From NCBI RefSeq assembly GCF_009933175.1, contig NZ_MAEJ01000032.1, positions 1 to 64,000 on the forward strand: 64,000 bases of DNA, written 5' to 3'. Positions within the stretch are counted from its first letter, which is position 1. Every line of letters begins with the position of its first letter. Of the stretch, positions 30,025 to 39,847 are shown one piece after another. A program made the translations under genes and the position numbers. This DNA comes from Candidatus Enterococcus huntleyi (lineage in GTDB: Bacteria; Bacillota; Bacilli; Lactobacillales; Enterococcaceae). Under the pieces are notes generated by a model that was not told the origin of the DNA, did not search any database, and saw only the letters and a program-made list of their open reading frames with translations.

Positions 30025-31422
30025 ATGGCTGAAATTACCTTAGAATTTGATACAATTGCTGCTATTTCGACCCCACCGGGTGAAGGCGCGATTAGTATTG
30101 TTCGATTAAGTGGCGATCAGGCGGTCCAGATTGCCGATAAAGTTTATCAATCGGGAAGTAAGCGACTGATTGAAGTGCCGTCCCATACGATTCATTATGG
30201 GCATATCATTGATCCTAAGAGTGAGCAAATTGTCGATGAAGTGATGGTCTCTGTCATGAGAGCACCAAAGACATTTACTAGAGAAGACGTGGTAGAGATT
30301 AATTGTCACGGGGGGATTGTCGTCGTGAATCAATTATTGCAGCTTGTTTTAAGAGAAGGCGCGCGTTTGGCTGAACCAGGGGAATTTACGAAGCGAGCGT
30401 TCTTAAATGGCCGTGTCGATCTCTCACAAGCTGAAGCGGTGATGGATTTGATTCGGGCAAAGACGGATCGTGCGATGAATCTGGCCTTAAATCAGCTCGA
30501 TGGGAATCTTTCTTCATTAATTCGAGCGTTGCGCCAAGAAATTTTAGAGACGCTGGCTCAGGTGGAGGTCAATATTGATTATCCTGAATATGATGATGTG
30601 GAAGAGTTGACGACGAAATTATTGCTTGAAAAAGCCAACTTTGTCCAAAAACAAATTGAGCAATTGCTAGTGACTGCTAAACAAGGGAAAATATTGCGAG
30701 AAGGCTTGAGTACAGCGATTATTGGTCGACCAAATGTTGGGAAATCAAGTCTCCTAAATCATTTATTACGAGAAGAAAAGGCGATTGTGACGGATGTTGC
30801 AGGGACCACACGTGATGTGATTGAAGAGTATGTCAATGTGAGAGGAGTTCCGTTGAAGTTAATCGATACAGCGGGAATTCGCGAGACAGAGGACATTGTT
30901 GAACGGATTGGCGTGGAAAGAAGCCGCAAAGCTTTGGCGGAATCGGATTTAATTTTATTAGTGTTAAACCAAAGCGAGCTGTTGACTCAGGAAGATCTGA
31001 ATCTATTTGAAGCGACTAAAGGCTTGAAGCGGATTGTCTTATTAAATAAAACGGATTTACCGGCTAAATTAACACTGGATGAGGCGCAAGAATTCTTAGA
31101 TGGCGAACCGATTTTTGCTGTTTCTGTCGTGAAGAATGATGGCTTAGATAAGCTAGAAGAAGCGATTGCAGACTTATTCTTTGGCGGACAAACGGGTGAA
31201 AAGGATGCGACGTATGTCTCAAATACGCGCCACATTGCCTTGTTGGAACAGGCAGCTATTTCCTTAGGCGAAGTCGTAGTGGGGATTGATGCAGGCATGC
31301 CAGTCGACCTCGTTCAAATTGATATGACGCGTTGCTGGGATTATTTAGGCGAAATTGTTGGGGACAGTGTACAGGATGAGCTGATTACGCAATTATTCAG
31401 TCAATTCTGCTTAGGTAAATAG
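30025..31422 (+). CDS. mnmE: tRNA modification GTPase MnmE (TrmE)
   Basis: With MnmG it puts the carboxymethylaminomethyl group on U34 of certain tRNAs. 465 residues: N-terminal folate-binding domain, helical domain, inserted G domain ([22 protein letters not shown]) and the C-terminal FCLGK with the functional cysteine. The ATG has AGGAGGAG. mnmG follows 92 bases later. Confidence 0.97.
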   Translation: MAEITLEFDTIAAISTPPGEGAISIVRLSGDQAVQIADKVYQSGSKRLIEVPSHTIHYGHIIDPKSEQIVDEVMVSVMRAPKTFTREDVVEINCHGGIVVVNQLLQLVLREGARLAEPGEFTKRAFLNGRVDLSQAEAVMDLIRAKTDRAMNLALNQLDGNLSSLIRALRQEILETLAQVEVNIDYPEYDDVEELTTKLLLEKANFVQKQIEQLLVTAKQGKILREGLSTAIIGRPNVGKSSLLNHLLREEKAIVTDVAGTTRDVIEEYVNVRGVPLKLIDTAGIRETEDIVERIGVERSRKALAESDLILLVLNQSELLTQEDLNLFEATKGLKRIVLLNKTDLPAKLTLDEAQEFLDGEPIFAVSVVKNDGLDKLEEAIADLFFGGQTGEKDATYVSNTRHIALLEQAAISLGEVVVGIDAGMPVDLVQIDMTRCWDYLGEIVGDSVQDELITQLFSQFCLGK

Positions 31423-31514
31423 GTAGGTAAACTGATAACTAGGTGAATGTCTGAGTAAGTAGCTGGTTGAGTAAGCTAGCGAATAGTTAGGCAGAGTGGA
31501 AAGGAAGAAAGAAC

Positions 31515-33419
31515 ATGACACAATTTAATGCAGAATCTTACGATGTCATCATCGTCGGCGCAGGCCATGCGGGTTCAGAAGCAGCGTTGGCTTCGGCGCG
31601 AATGGGGGCGAAGACGCTCTTATTGACGATTAATTTAGATATGGTCGCGTTCATGCCATGTAATCCTTCAGTTGGGGGACCGGCTAAAGGCGTGGTTGTG
31701 CGCGAGATTGATGCCTTAGGTGGCGAAATGGGACGCAATATTGACAAGACATATATTCAAATGCGGATGCTGAATACAGGTAAAGGACCGGCTGTTCGGG
31801 CTTTGCGTGCGCAAGCTGACAAACATGCTTATGCGACAGAAATGAAGTATACCATTGAAAAAGAAGAAAATTTGACGTTGCGCCAAGGAATCGTCGATCA
31901 ACTGATTGTTGAAGACGGCGTTTGTCGAGGAGTTGTGACAGCAACTGGTGCGGCTTATGCAGCAAAAGCGGTGGTTATCACGGCTGGGACAGCGTTACGG
32001 GGTGAGATTATTATTGGTGAGTTGAAGTATTCTTCTGGGCCGAATAATTCGCAACCATCCGTGAGTTTAGCGGATCATTTGAAAGAGTTGGGCTTTGAGA
32101 TTGCGCGCTTTAAAACGGGCACACCGCCACGCGTTAAATCTAGTTCGATTGACTATAGTGTAACAGAGGAACAACCTGGCGATGCAGAGCCGAATCATTT
32201 TAGTTTTGCGACACCTGATAGTGCCTATAATTTGAATCAAGAACCGTGTTGGTTGACCTATACCAATGAAGGCACGCATCAAATTATTCAAAAAAACTTA
32301 CACCGAGCACCGATGTTTACGGGGATTGTTGAAGGAGTGGGTGCACGTTATTGTCCTTCTATTGAAGATAAAATTGTGCGTTTTTCTGACAAGCCGCGTC
32401 ATCAATTATTCTTGGAACCAGAAGGCTTAAACACCGAAGAAGTCTATGTACAAGGGTTATCGACGTCCTTACCAGAGGATGTACAGGTAGAAATGTTGCA
32501 TTCGATTGCTGGTTTAGAAAAAGTCGAAATGATGCGCACAGGTTATGCGATTGAGTATGATGTTGTAGTACCACATCAATTACGACCAACGTTGGAAACA
32601 AAAGTCATCGAAAACTTGTATACAGCTGGGCAGACCAATGGTACGAGTGGCTATGAAGAAGCAGCCGGTCAAGGACTGATTGCTGGAATTAATGCGGCGC
32701 TTAAAGTGCAAGGCAAAGAACCATTTGTCATGAAAAGAAGTGATGGCTATATCGGTGTTATGATTGATGATTTGGTGACTAAAGGAACGAACGAACCTTA
32801 CCGTTTATTGACATCACGTGCTGAATACCGCTTAATTTTACGCCATGATAATGCTGACTTGCGTTTGACTGAGGTTGGGCACCAAATAGGCTTGGTTAAA
32901 GAAGAACAATATGCGGCTTACCTTGCGAAAAAACAAGCAGTTGAGGAAGAATTACTGCGTTTGAAAAAGATTCGTTTGAAACCAACAAAAGAAATTCAAA
33001 CTTTCCTAAAAGAAAAAAATTCAGCGGAATTAAAAGACGGCATATTGGCGATTGATTTCTTGAAACGACCAGAAATCAGCTATGCAGAATTACTTTTATT
33101 TATTCCTGAGAATGAAGCCTTGACGAAAAAAGAAGTCGAACAAGTCGAAATTCAAGTGAAATATGAAGGCTACATCAAGAAAGCTTTAGAAAAAGTCGAT
33201 AAGCTAAAACGGATGGAAGCCAAACGAATTCCGGAAGCCATCGACTACGAAGCTATCAACGGCTTAGCAACAGAAGCCAAACAAAAATTACAAAAAATCC
33301 AACCCGAAACGATTGCTCAAGCAAGTCGAATCAGTGGCGTTAACCCCTCTGATTTGAGTATCTTGATGGTCTATATCGAGCAAGGAAAGATTGCAAAAAC
33401 TACTTCTAAAAGTGAGTAA
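31515..33419 (+). CDS. mnmG: tRNA modification enzyme MnmG (GidA), C-terminus altered by an integrated element
   Basis: The FAD-binding partner of MnmE, 634 residues. The FAD motif is [18 protein letters not shown] near the N terminus, and [17 protein letters not shown] is conserved. The last host codons read GKIAK (33386-33400). An 8.8-kb element is integrated there and supplies TTSKSE and the stop. The displaced host tail (VKKEEA and stop) is found at 42232-42252. Only six tail residues change, so the enzyme should still work. Confidence 0.96.
   Translation: MTQFNAESYDVIIVGAGHAGSEAALASARMGAKTLLLTINLDMVAFMPCNPSVGGPAKGVVVREIDALGGEMGRNIDKTYIQMRMLNTGKGPAVRALRAQADKHAYATEMKYTIEKEENLTLRQGIVDQLIVEDGVCRGVVTATGAAYAAKAVVITAGTALRGEIIIGELKYSSGPNNSQPSVSLADHLKELGFEIARFKTGTPPRVKSSSIDYSVTEEQPGDAEPNHFSFATPDSAYNLNQEPCWLTYTNEGTHQIIQKNLHRAPMFTGIVEGVGARYCPSIEDKIVRFSDKPRHQLFLEPEGLNTEEVYVQGLSTSLPEDVQVEMLHSIAGLEKVEMMRTGYAIEYDVVVPHQLRPTLETKVIENLYTAGQTNGTSGYEEAAGQGLIAGINAALKVQGKEPFVMKRSDGYIGVMIDDLVTKGTNEPYRLLTSRAEYRLILRHDNADLRLTEVGHQIGLVKEEQYAAYLAKKQAVEEELLRLKKIRLKPTKEIQTFLKEKNSAELKDGILAIDFLKRPEISYAELLLFIPENEALTKKEVEQVEIQVKYEGYIKKALEKVDKLKRMEAKRIPEAIDYEAINGLATEAKQKLQKIQPETIAQASRISGVNPSDLSILMVYIEQGKIAKTTSKSE
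33371..33398 (+). repeat. attL: attL core of the integrated element
   Basis: 28 bases repeated at 42204-42231 with a single mismatch; the last 21 bases (GAGCAAGGAAAGATTGCAAA and one more A) are identical. The site is the 3' end of mnmG, so integration keeps the reading frame nearly whole. Confidence 0.9.
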
Positions 33420-33460
33420 TAGCAAGGATTCTATGTGTTCAATATAGACCAAAAAGAAAT

Positions 33461-33482
33461 TGAATACGGTTTTGAATACGGG
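33461..33482 (+). repeat. Left copy of a 22-base repeat, probable integrase arm site
   Basis: TGAATACGG, TTT, TGAATACGG and G. The identical 22 bases recur at 42080-42101, also inside the element near the other att site and in the same orientation. Paired 9-base units near both ends are typical of arm-type sites for tyrosine integrases. Confidence 0.7.
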
Positions 33483-33485
33483 TTT

Positions 33486-34658
33486 TTAAAACGCCATGTA
33501 TTCGGAAAACTTTTCTGCTGTTTCGTTCTGTTTAGCTTTAGTTACTTTGATATAAATGTCAGTTGTAATCTTGGTAGATTTATGACCTAACCGCTGAGAA
33601 ACATCTTTAATGCTAGCACCACTTTCAAACAGTAGAGAAGCGTTCGTTTTTCTAAAATCGTGAACTTTTATTATTTTCATATCGGGGAAATGACGTTTGA
33701 CTTTCTCCATGACATGATTAGGATAGGCTTTATACAAATATTGGTTTTCTCTATAAAGTACAGAGTTACTGAATACCACATTGTTATTGAAATTTTCATC
33801 TCTTATGCCGAGAGCGAATTTTTCTTTGATGATGTGGTTTTTGTATTCCCTTAATATATTACAAGTTTTTCTATCCATTTGAACCACTCTATTTGAGGAA
33901 TCTGTTTTTGTATCTTGAATAATGGGCTTGCCATTTTTCAATTCTGCTAGAGTCTTATTGATGTTTATCAGTCTATTTTCAAAATCAATATCATTCCAAG
34001 TAAGAGCCAAAGCTTCACCTTTTCGTAAGCCAACAAAAGCTAATACTCTAAAAAAAGTGTATGATCGATTATCATTCAACTGTTTTAAGCAAGATAAAAA
34101 TTCCTGCAGTTCTTCTTTTGTGTAATAGCTGTCGGATTCTTCTTTATTACTGGTCATTTTACGTTTTGGAACGATTGTTCGTTCCATTGGATTATCGTCT
34201 ATAGCACCGATTAAAATGCCGTATTTAAATACCATACTTACATATATACGCATTTGTTTATAGGTTGCTAGGCTATCAGCCCATTCATTTAATATCTTTT
34301 GACAATACAATGGTGTAATCTTTGATAGTTTCATTTTGCCTAGTTTTTTAAGTATGTGATTATCAAAATAAATTTTAATACGTTGTTCAGTGGTTGGTTT
34401 AATATCTTTCTTATGTTGCTCAAACCAAAGCTCATACAGTATTTTGAATGTTTTTATTTTTTTTGACGATTCATGTAAACCATTTTTTTCGGTTTCAACT
34501 ACCAATTTGGCTAGTGCGAGTTGCGCGTCCTTTTTAGTAGCAAAATTTCTTCTTGTTGTTCGTTTCTCTTTCCCTGTTACAGGATCAACTCCGAGATAAG
34601 TTTGAAACAGGTAGGCTTTAGTGCCATCTTTTTTTATATAACTTTTGATTGTTGCCAA
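33486..34658 (-). CDS. int: Site-specific tyrosine recombinase (integrase)
   Basis: 390 residues: an AP2-like N-terminal arm-binding domain (about 1-55), a SAM-like core-binding domain (about 65-150), and a catalytic domain with arginine in FVGLRKGEAL, HDFRKTNASLL (H-x-x-R), LGHKS and the tyrosine in DIYIKV. The start is TTG with GGAGGGAATAATA. The stop lies close to attL, as usual. Confidence 0.93.
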   Translation of the reverse strand: MATIKSYIKKDGTKAYLFQTYLGVDPVTGKEKRTTRRNFATKKDAQLALAKLVVETEKNGLHESSKKIKTFKILYELWFEQHKKDIKPTTEQRIKIYFDNHILKKLGKMKLSKITPLYCQKILNEWADSLATYKQMRIYVSMVFKYGILIGAIDDNPMERTIVPKRKMTSNKEESDSYYTKEELQEFLSCLKQLNDNRSYTFFRVLAFVGLRKGEALALTWNDIDFENRLININKTLAELKNGKPIIQDTKTDSSNRVVQMDRKTCNILREYKNHIIKEKFALGIRDENFNNNVVFSNSVLYRENQYLYKAYPNHVMEKVKRHFPDMKIIKVHDFRKTNASLLFESGASIKDVSQRLGHKSTKITTDIYIKVTKAKQNETAEKFSEYMAF

Positions 34659-34699
34659 TATTATTCCCTCCTGGTACTGCTGGGGGCAAGTGGAGGAGG

Positions 34700-35314
34700 T
34701 TAGTCTAATAAACCACTAACATCTTGTTTTAATGTATTAATATCATCTTCTAACAATACTAAACTATGAACAAAATCTTCATTTTTGTTTATTTTTTTAT
34801 TGAATTTTTCCGACAAAACTATTCTTGAATTTTCAATAAGACTATCAAATAATGTTAATACTTCATCATTATCAGAAAAGGCTAATATTAGTTTAATAGA
34901 ATTATTTAATACCGATACTTGCCAGTCCGATAAGTCTTCATTTTCTAGTTTAATAAAGTTTGATTTCAAATCCCAAGCGAGACTCATATTAAATTTCAAT
35001 GAATATGATTCTCTATCTTTAGAAAGTGTCTCGTATTCATTTTCAGAAAGATCATCTAAACTTTTTTCTCCTTTTAACAGGTATAAGAGTGATACTTCTC
35101 CTAGTTCAGCAATTTTTTTTAAACGTTTATTATTAGGTAGGTTTTTACCGGTCTCCCAGTTACTAACTGTTCCACTTTTGGCTTTTGTGTCTATGTGGCG
35201 TGCAAATTCAGTCATGCTATAGCCGAGTTTAAATCTAATTTCTTTTATTCTAAGCCCCACTTCGCTTGGGTTGGGTTTAAAGTCTTTTAAAAGAACATCT
35301 TCTAATTTGTACAT
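34700..35314 (-). CDS. CI-like transcriptional repressor of the element
   Basis: 204 residues. A helix-turn-helix of the HTH_3 class (about 18-75, with YSMTEFARHID and TVSNWETGKNLP) is followed by a helical C-terminal part without the Ser/Lys protease signature of LexA-like repressors. De-repression by an anti-repressor rather than RecA self-cleavage is therefore likely, which is inference. Divergent from the Cro-like gene. The ATG has GAAAGGAG. Confidence 0.8.
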   Translation of the reverse strand: MYKLEDVLLKDFKPNPSEVGLRIKEIRFKLGYSMTEFARHIDTKAKSGTVSNWETGKNLPNNKRLKKIAELGEVSLLYLLKGEKSLDDLSENEYETLSKDRESYSLKFNMSLAWDLKSNFIKLENEDLSDWQVSVLNNSIKLILAFSDNDEVLTLFDSLIENSRIVLSEKFNKKINKNEDFVHSLVLLEDDINTLKQDVSGLLD

Positions 35315-35340
35315 ATTTTTCTCCTTTCGTGAAATCCTTT

Positions 35341-35438
35341 ATATTAACATTTTAAACTAAACCGCAAAGAAATACAAAGTTTTAATTGACGATAATTAAA
35401 GAATATGTTTTAATGAGAATGTACTAAGAAATGCAAAG
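35341..35438. promoter_or_regulatory. Divergent promoters and operators of the element's genetic switch
   Basis: Rightward: TTGACG (35386-35391), 17-base spacer, TTTAAT (35409-35414). Leftward: TTTGCG (35363-35368), 16-base spacer, TAATAT (35341-35346). The 17-base motif CGCAAAGAAATACAAAG covers the leftward -35 (35363-35379). A related AAGAAATGCAAAG lies past the rightward start (35426-35438). These are likely CI/Cro operators. Confidence 0.6.
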
Positions 35439-35452
35439 AAAAGAGGTGCGTT

Positions 35453-35653
35453 ATGAATAAGGTGGCTGGATACAGAAAAATGTTAGGAAAAACCCAATCT
35501 GAGATGGCAAAAATATTCAATATTTCAACTCAGTCGTATTGGCAAAAAGAAAATGGGAAAATTCAATTTTCAGATGAAGAAAAATTGTTGTTCAAAGGAC
35601 TAGTAAAAACCATTTTCCCAGATATCACTATTGATACTATTTTTTTTAGTTGA
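35453..35653 (+). CDS. Cro-like HTH regulator
   Basis: 66 residues, nearly all a helix-turn-helix (KMLGKTQSEMAKIFNISTQS). It is the first gene of the rightward set, opposite the CI-like repressor, with RBS AGAGGTG. Probably the lytic-side regulator of the switch. Confidence 0.75.
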   Translation: MNKVAGYRKMLGKTQSEMAKIFNISTQSYWQKENGKIQFSDEEKLLFKGLVKTIFPDITIDTIFFS

Positions 35654-35655
35654 TT

Positions 35656-35672
35656 CGCAAAGAAATACAAAG
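35656..35672. promoter_or_regulatory. Second perfect copy of the operator motif
   Basis: CGCAAAGAAATACAAAG, identical to 35363-35379, sits just past the Cro-like gene stop and before the next gene. Confidence 0.55.
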
Positions 35673-35686
35673 AACGAGGTGGTTGA

Positions 35687-35959
35687 ATGAAGTTAGAAGT
35701 TGATTTAAGCCCAACTATCGAAGAACAATTAAACGAGGTCGCAAGTCGTGTATGGGCTGAGACAATGCAACAAGAAATCGAAAAGAGAAATTTTCCGGAA
35801 TGGATGGACTTAGAAACGACTTGTGATTATTTACAAGTATCACGATCTAATCTATCTAAATTTATTAAGGAATTGGATTTTCCAGTTTCTATCATCAATC
35901 AGACGAAGCGCTGCAATCGAAAAAAAGTTGATGAATGGATGTTACAATTTGAAATTTAA
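35687..35959 (+). CDS. HTH DNA-binding protein, excisionase-like
   Basis: 90 residues. The C-terminal half (WMDLETTCDYLQVSRSNLSK and on to KRCNRKKVDEWM) is a MerR/excisionase-type winged helix that reads 'layout, helix, basic tail'. Such proteins often serve as excisionase or early regulator in Gram-positive islands. RBS CGAGGTGG. Confidence 0.6.
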   Translation: MKLEVDLSPTIEEQLNEVASRVWAETMQQEIEKRNFPEWMDLETTCDYLQVSRSNLSKFIKELDFPVSIINQTKRCNRKKVDEWMLQFEI

Positions 35960-36034
35960 AAAGTTGCTGGGGGCAAAAATGGAAGTCGGTTAGTCAAATG
36001 TTAGTCTCTGATGAAGTACACAGGAGGAACGAAA

Positions 36035-36205
36035 ATGAATGAATCTCAAATTCTACAAAAGGCATGCTGGTTGATGGATAGAAAGTTTGAAATTGCTAAG
36101 CCAGCATTGAAGGAATGTCGGCGATTGAACGAAGCTGAGTTGAAGGAACTAGATAACATTTCCAAGCAATTAAGCAATCTGAGAGCTACACAGGAAGGGA
36201 AATAA
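36035..36205 (+). CDS. Small helical protein of the element
   Basis: 56 residues from the ATG at 36035, with AGGAGGAACG. It is helical, rich in E, K and L, with two cysteines. No family recognised. It belongs to the row of small genes between the switch and the replication genes. Confidence 0.55.
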   Translation: MNESQILQKACWLMDRKFEIAKPALKECRRLNEAELKELDNISKQLSNLRATQEGK

Positions 36206-36207
36206 CT

Positions 36208-36309
36208 ATGAATGAGTGCAGAAAAAAAGCCATTATCCCAAATTGTCTTGGCGGACAGGATAAAGGCAAACAAAGGGCTATAATACGCCTGTTTCTGTTC
36301 TCATTCTAA
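36208..36309 (+). CDS. Possible 33-residue peptide of the element
   Basis: The ATG follows AGGAAGGGAAATAACT, two bases after the previous stop. The peptide has two cysteines and is basic. Strong translation signals and tight packing support it, but it is short and unrecognised. Confidence 0.35.
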   Translation: MNECRKKAIIPNCLGGQDKGKQRAIIRLFLFSF

Positions 36310-36333
36310 CACAAACAGAATGGAGCGTACACC

Positions 36334-36501
36334 ATGAAGAATAAAATTAATCTAATTATAGTCGCTTTTTTACTAGGTGAACTTACGATCATGTTACCAA
36401 AAGTAATTATGTCCAGTTTATTTGTAGGTGCAAGTTTGCTATTGTTTATGAATTTTGATGAATGGGAACATAACAGATTTGTAGGAGGTACAAAAGAATG
36501 A
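36334..36501 (+). CDS. Small membrane protein of the element
   Basis: 55 residues with two hydrophobic stretches (about 5-22, INLIIVAFLLGE, and 26-40, IMSSLFVGASLLLF) and a charged tail. Its stop overlaps the next start (ATGA). RBS TGGAGCG. Role unknown. Confidence 0.5.
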   Translation: MKNKINLIIVAFLLGELTIMLPKVIMSSLFVGASLLLFMNFDEWEHNRFVGGTKE

Positions 36502-36875
36502 CATGGCTTGATTACGATTCAGAGATTCTTAATACTATGAAAAATTTCAAACTCGAAGAAATAGCTGAAGGTATCGATGAGTTAGAAAGAAAAATAGGAC
36601 GTACATTATTTGGAGAAACGTTTGATGAGCGGTTAGAAATCTTATATATATTGAAACGGCAGTCAGAATATAAAAATGTTTGTTCGGAAGTCAGAGACGT
36701 GAAAGAGGAAATTTTTAAGGAGCTACTGAAGCAATCCGATGAAAGAACGGCTAGGGTAAAAGCATTCAGTATTTGGGTTGGATATCAAAACCAATTATTA
36801 GGAGCAGAATTTGTTCGAGATAATTTGAGATTAGAACTTAATAAACTTAAGCAAACCGAGGTGACTAACTTATGA
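36498..36875 (+). CDS. Hypothetical protein of the element (125 residues)
   Basis: All-helical, charged, no membrane segment and no recognised domain. It overlaps its neighbours on both sides by four bases, so it is translated as part of the replication operon. RBS AGGAGGT. Confidence 0.6.
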   Translation: MTWLDYDSEILNTMKNFKLEEIAEGIDELERKIGRTLFGETFDERLEILYILKRQSEYKNVCSEVRDVKEEIFKELLKQSDERTARVKAFSIWVGYQNQLLGAEFVRDNLRLELNKLKQTEVTNL

Positions 36876-37090
36876 CGCTGAAGGAAATGAATTTAGATGA
36901 TTTATCTGCAGACGCTAATTATTTAGTTGGGGCAATCGAGGGGCTACAAGTAATTACGCACTACTATACTGGTGTATCAACAAATGAATCAACCGAAAGG
37001 ATAGAAGGGGTTCTCATGGCTATTCACTGCTTTGCAGAGAAACATGCAAGTAATATTGAAGCGTATGGAACGAACGAAGGGAGTGAATGA
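36872..37090 (+). CDS. Hypothetical protein of the element (72 residues)
   Basis: A small acidic helical protein (starts MTLKEMNLDDLSADANY). It overlaps the gene before by four bases. No known family recognised. Confidence 0.55.
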   Translation: MTLKEMNLDDLSADANYLVGAIEGLQVITHYYTGVSTNESTERIEGVLMAIHCFAEKHASNIEAYGTNEGSE

Positions 37091-37093
37091 GGA

Positions 37094-37981
37094 TTGAGTA
37101 TTTATATTGGTAAAGTCAGACCATCTATCATGGAAGAGCCTATCAATAAGAACATTATTCAATTTTTTTCTGAGTATGAGCCAAAACAGGTTGTTGTTCC
37201 TGTTGATCCCGAAGAACAGAAAAAGTTAAAAACAATTGGTGTAGATGGGTTTATTGCTGGGATAATGACTGGTTTAACTCGTAAAAATGCAAACTTAGTT
37301 AGTCGCGACTGTTTAATTTTAGATTTAGATGATGTGGTGTTAACAGAAGAAGCTATGATTCAAACAGTTCATAAGCTACTTGCTGATGTGTCTTATGTAT
37401 TGTACCCGACTATTAGTTATGGAGTGAAAGGCGTTCGATATCGGTTGGTTATCCCCTTAGATGAAAACGTGAATGAAGCTGACTATAAACTATTGGTTCA
37501 TTTCTTTTCAGAAAAATTGTTGAAGAATGTTTTAAAGGCTGTTGATGTATCAAACGGCACTTGGTCACAAATTCAATTATTACCAGTTTTGACACAATTT
37601 GTTAAACGTGAACAAATACTAATCTATCATAGAAAAAATAAATTTCCATTAAGTCAGACGTTAGAATTGGCAAAAACATGGGCTATACCACAACAAAAAA
37701 TAGAAACTAAAAAAAGCTTCAATCAATTCAAAAAAGGTGGTTCCCGTTATCGAAATACTACTACAGAATTATTTGAAAGTATTGTCGCTGGTTGTGAGGA
37801 AGGAAATAGAAATAACAGAATTGCACAAATCACAGGGGGGTTGTTGGCTCGCGCGGTAGATGTAAGTGCAGTGTTAGAACTTGTGAGAGTTGCCAATCAA
37901 TATTTTACCGAACCGTTATCAGAAAAAGAAGTGGAGGAAACTTTCTATTCGATAGCTAGAAAGGAGTTGGGCGCTAATTGA
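37094..37981 (+). CDS. Primase-like replication protein
   Basis: 295 residues. The N-terminal part contains an acidic ILDLDD patch and the block YPTISYGVKGVRYRLVIPLD, as in primase-polymerase-like proteins of satellites. The C-terminal part (NRNNRIAQITGGLLARAVD and on) fits a PriCT-type primase C-terminal domain. The start is TTG with GAAGGGAG. It overlaps the helicase gene by four bases, and together they form the pri-rep type replication pair. Confidence 0.7.
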   Translation: MSIYIGKVRPSIMEEPINKNIIQFFSEYEPKQVVVPVDPEEQKKLKTIGVDGFIAGIMTGLTRKNANLVSRDCLILDLDDVVLTEEAMIQTVHKLLADVSYVLYPTISYGVKGVRYRLVIPLDENVNEADYKLLVHFFSEKLLKNVLKAVDVSNGTWSQIQLLPVLTQFVKREQILIYHRKNKFPLSQTLELAKTWAIPQQKIETKKSFNQFKKGGSRYRNTTTELFESIVAGCEEGNRNNRIAQITGGLLARAVDVSAVLELVRVANQYFTEPLSEKEVEETFYSIARKELGAN

Positions 37982-39378
37982 GTGAGTTAATAAATTTAAA
38001 GGAATTGCAAAAGAAGAAGCAAGAGGAAAATAAGGAATTACCAAGTTGGATATATTTTGATGATAAGGGAAATATGAAGGTTAGTGCTTCTCAATTAGGC
38101 TATGAGATTATGAAAGAGATACCTATGATTCGTACTAGCGAATTATCACAAGGGGCTAGATTCGATTCAAAAACAGGGTCATGGCGTATGGATAGCCTAA
38201 GTGATTTTTTAGATGGTTATATCACTAAGAATTTAGAAAGTGTTGGTCAATGGTCACAGTCGAAATTATATGAAACAAAAAAATTTATATTCATCAAAAT
38301 ATTTGATTCTTCTATGAAAGAAAATCCTTTTAATCGAAGTAAGCCATATTTAACTAATTTTAAGAATGGTACTTACAATATAAAAACTAATGAAATGAAA
38401 CCTCATGATACAAAAAATTATATTCTTCAAAGTCATAGTTACGATATTGATCCCACGACAAAAGAAGTTCCTACCAAAACAATTGAATGGCTGGAAGAGT
38501 TAACGGGTCATTCTTATAGCGCTAAGCATCTGATGGAGATTATCGGGTATTGCTTTTATCGTAGCTATGAACCATTTCAGACTATTACCATTCTACAAGG
38601 TACAGGCGAAAATGGGAAATCTACTTTCTTAAATATTTTTAATAAGGTATTAGGGTCTGACAATGTTAGTAATATGACCTTACAGGACTTAGGGAATAAA
38701 CAGAATCGTTTTGCTAGTGCCAACCTATTTCAGAAAGAAGCCAACTTGTTCGCGGACGTTGATTCTGAGTTTCTTAAGTCTACAGGGTTATTAAAAGCCT
38801 TGACTGGTGGAGATCGTTTATCTGCCGAGTTTAAAGGGAAAGACCATTTTATGTTTGTGAATTTTGCTAAGCTGATATTTTCGGCAAATGAATTGCCAGC
38901 ATTTAACGATTTTACACGAGGTTTTGAACGTCGATTATATGTTGTTCCTTTTGATTGCGTCATAGATGAAGCGTTTAAGAAGAAACATGATTTAAAAGCA
39001 ATTGAAGCTGAAATACCAGTGTTTGCAGTTTATTGTATTCGTATGTTTAGAGATGCGTTAGAACGAAAAGAATTGACTATATCACCTAAGATGAAGCAAG
39101 CCAAAGAGAAGTGGTTAAAAGAGTCAAATCATGTCTTGCGGTTCATTGAAGAAAAATGCGAAATTGATATGGAATCAAAGCAAGGTGATTCTTCCAAAAT
39201 GATTTATGAGGAATATCAGAAATTTTGTTACCAAGAAAGTTTACGGGAATTGTCCCAACCTAAGTTTAGTAAGCAACTTGAGAAGATGGGAATCGTCAAA
39301 GTTAAGCAGAGTATTAAGGGCTCAAGGTTGTGGAGGTATAGACATCTACAGTTGAAAAATGGGTATACCCTAACATAA
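37978..39378 (+). CDS. D5/P4-type phage helicase
   Basis: 466 residues. An SF3-type ATPase with Walker A GTGENGKSTF, Walker B NLFADVD and the arginine-finger region FTRGFERRLYVVPF. A poxvirus D5-like N-terminal helical part precedes it and a winged-helix C terminus follows. These proteins bind an origin and unwind it for satellites and plasmids. The start is TTG, overlapping the primase end. The candidate origin lies directly downstream. Confidence 0.85.
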   Translation: MSELINLKELQKKKQEENKELPSWIYFDDKGNMKVSASQLGYEIMKEIPMIRTSELSQGARFDSKTGSWRMDSLSDFLDGYITKNLESVGQWSQSKLYETKKFIFIKIFDSSMKENPFNRSKPYLTNFKNGTYNIKTNEMKPHDTKNYILQSHSYDIDPTTKEVPTKTIEWLEELTGHSYSAKHLMEIIGYCFYRSYEPFQTITILQGTGENGKSTFLNIFNKVLGSDNVSNMTLQDLGNKQNRFASANLFQKEANLFADVDSEFLKSTGLLKALTGGDRLSAEFKGKDHFMFVNFAKLIFSANELPAFNDFTRGFERRLYVVPFDCVIDEAFKKKHDLKAIEAEIPVFAVYCIRMFRDALERKELTISPKMKQAKEKWLKESNHVLRFIEEKCEIDMESKQGDSSKMIYEEYQKFCYQESLRELSQPKFSKQLEKMGIVKVKQSIKGSRLWRYRHLQLKNGYTLT

Positions 39379-39390
39379 AAATGAAAAGTA

Positions 39391-39605
39391 TTGGACAGTT
39401 TGGACAGGTAATTATAAACGATAATATAACATTGTTTTATTGAATGATAATTTGATATTTATACAAATTCGTTTGGACATAGACATGGACATGTTTTTAA
39501 GGTGTCCAAAGTGGTGTCCAACAATATACATTTTTGAGTATCCTTATCAGTAATTATAAACGTTGATATATAAGCGATTGTTCTATAGGTGTCCAAAGTG
39601 TCCAA
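39391..39605. other. Iteron region, candidate replication origin of the element
   Basis: Seven perfect copies of TTGGACA or its complement TGTCCAA: 39391, 39400 and 39473 in one orientation, 39503, 39515, 39590 and 39599 in the other. There are also two copies of GTAATTATAAACG (39408, 39550) around AT-rich DNA. In staphylococcal islands the origin, with iterons flanking AT-rich DNA, lies just after the rep gene, as here. The rest of the gap to 39789 holds no gene. Confidence 0.65.
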
Positions 39606-39789
39606 GTATATTTAACTTTCTAGTAAGGGGGACATTTTTTTAAATATTCTTAAGTAATAAGTAGTGATAATCGTGCTATTTTAATGATTTTAGAAAATGT
39701 GGCTCAATCGCTTATACACCAAGGGATAGAACGATATTAAGTGACTTGCGATTATACAGGGTATTCGCAACTAAAAATGGAGGTATTTA

Positions 39790-39846
39790 ATGAACAGGAT
39801 TAGGGCAAAGCCGAATCTAAAGAAAATAAAAAAAAGAGAGGGTTAA
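39790..39846 (+). CDS. Possible 18-residue basic leader peptide
   Basis: GGAGG six bases before an ATG opens MNRIRAKPNLKKIKKREG, nine basic residues out of 18. The stop is one base before the capsid-gene ATG. It may couple translation of the capsid gene. Short and unproven. Confidence 0.3.
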   Translation: MNRIRAKPNLKKIKKREG

Positions 39847-39847
39847 T

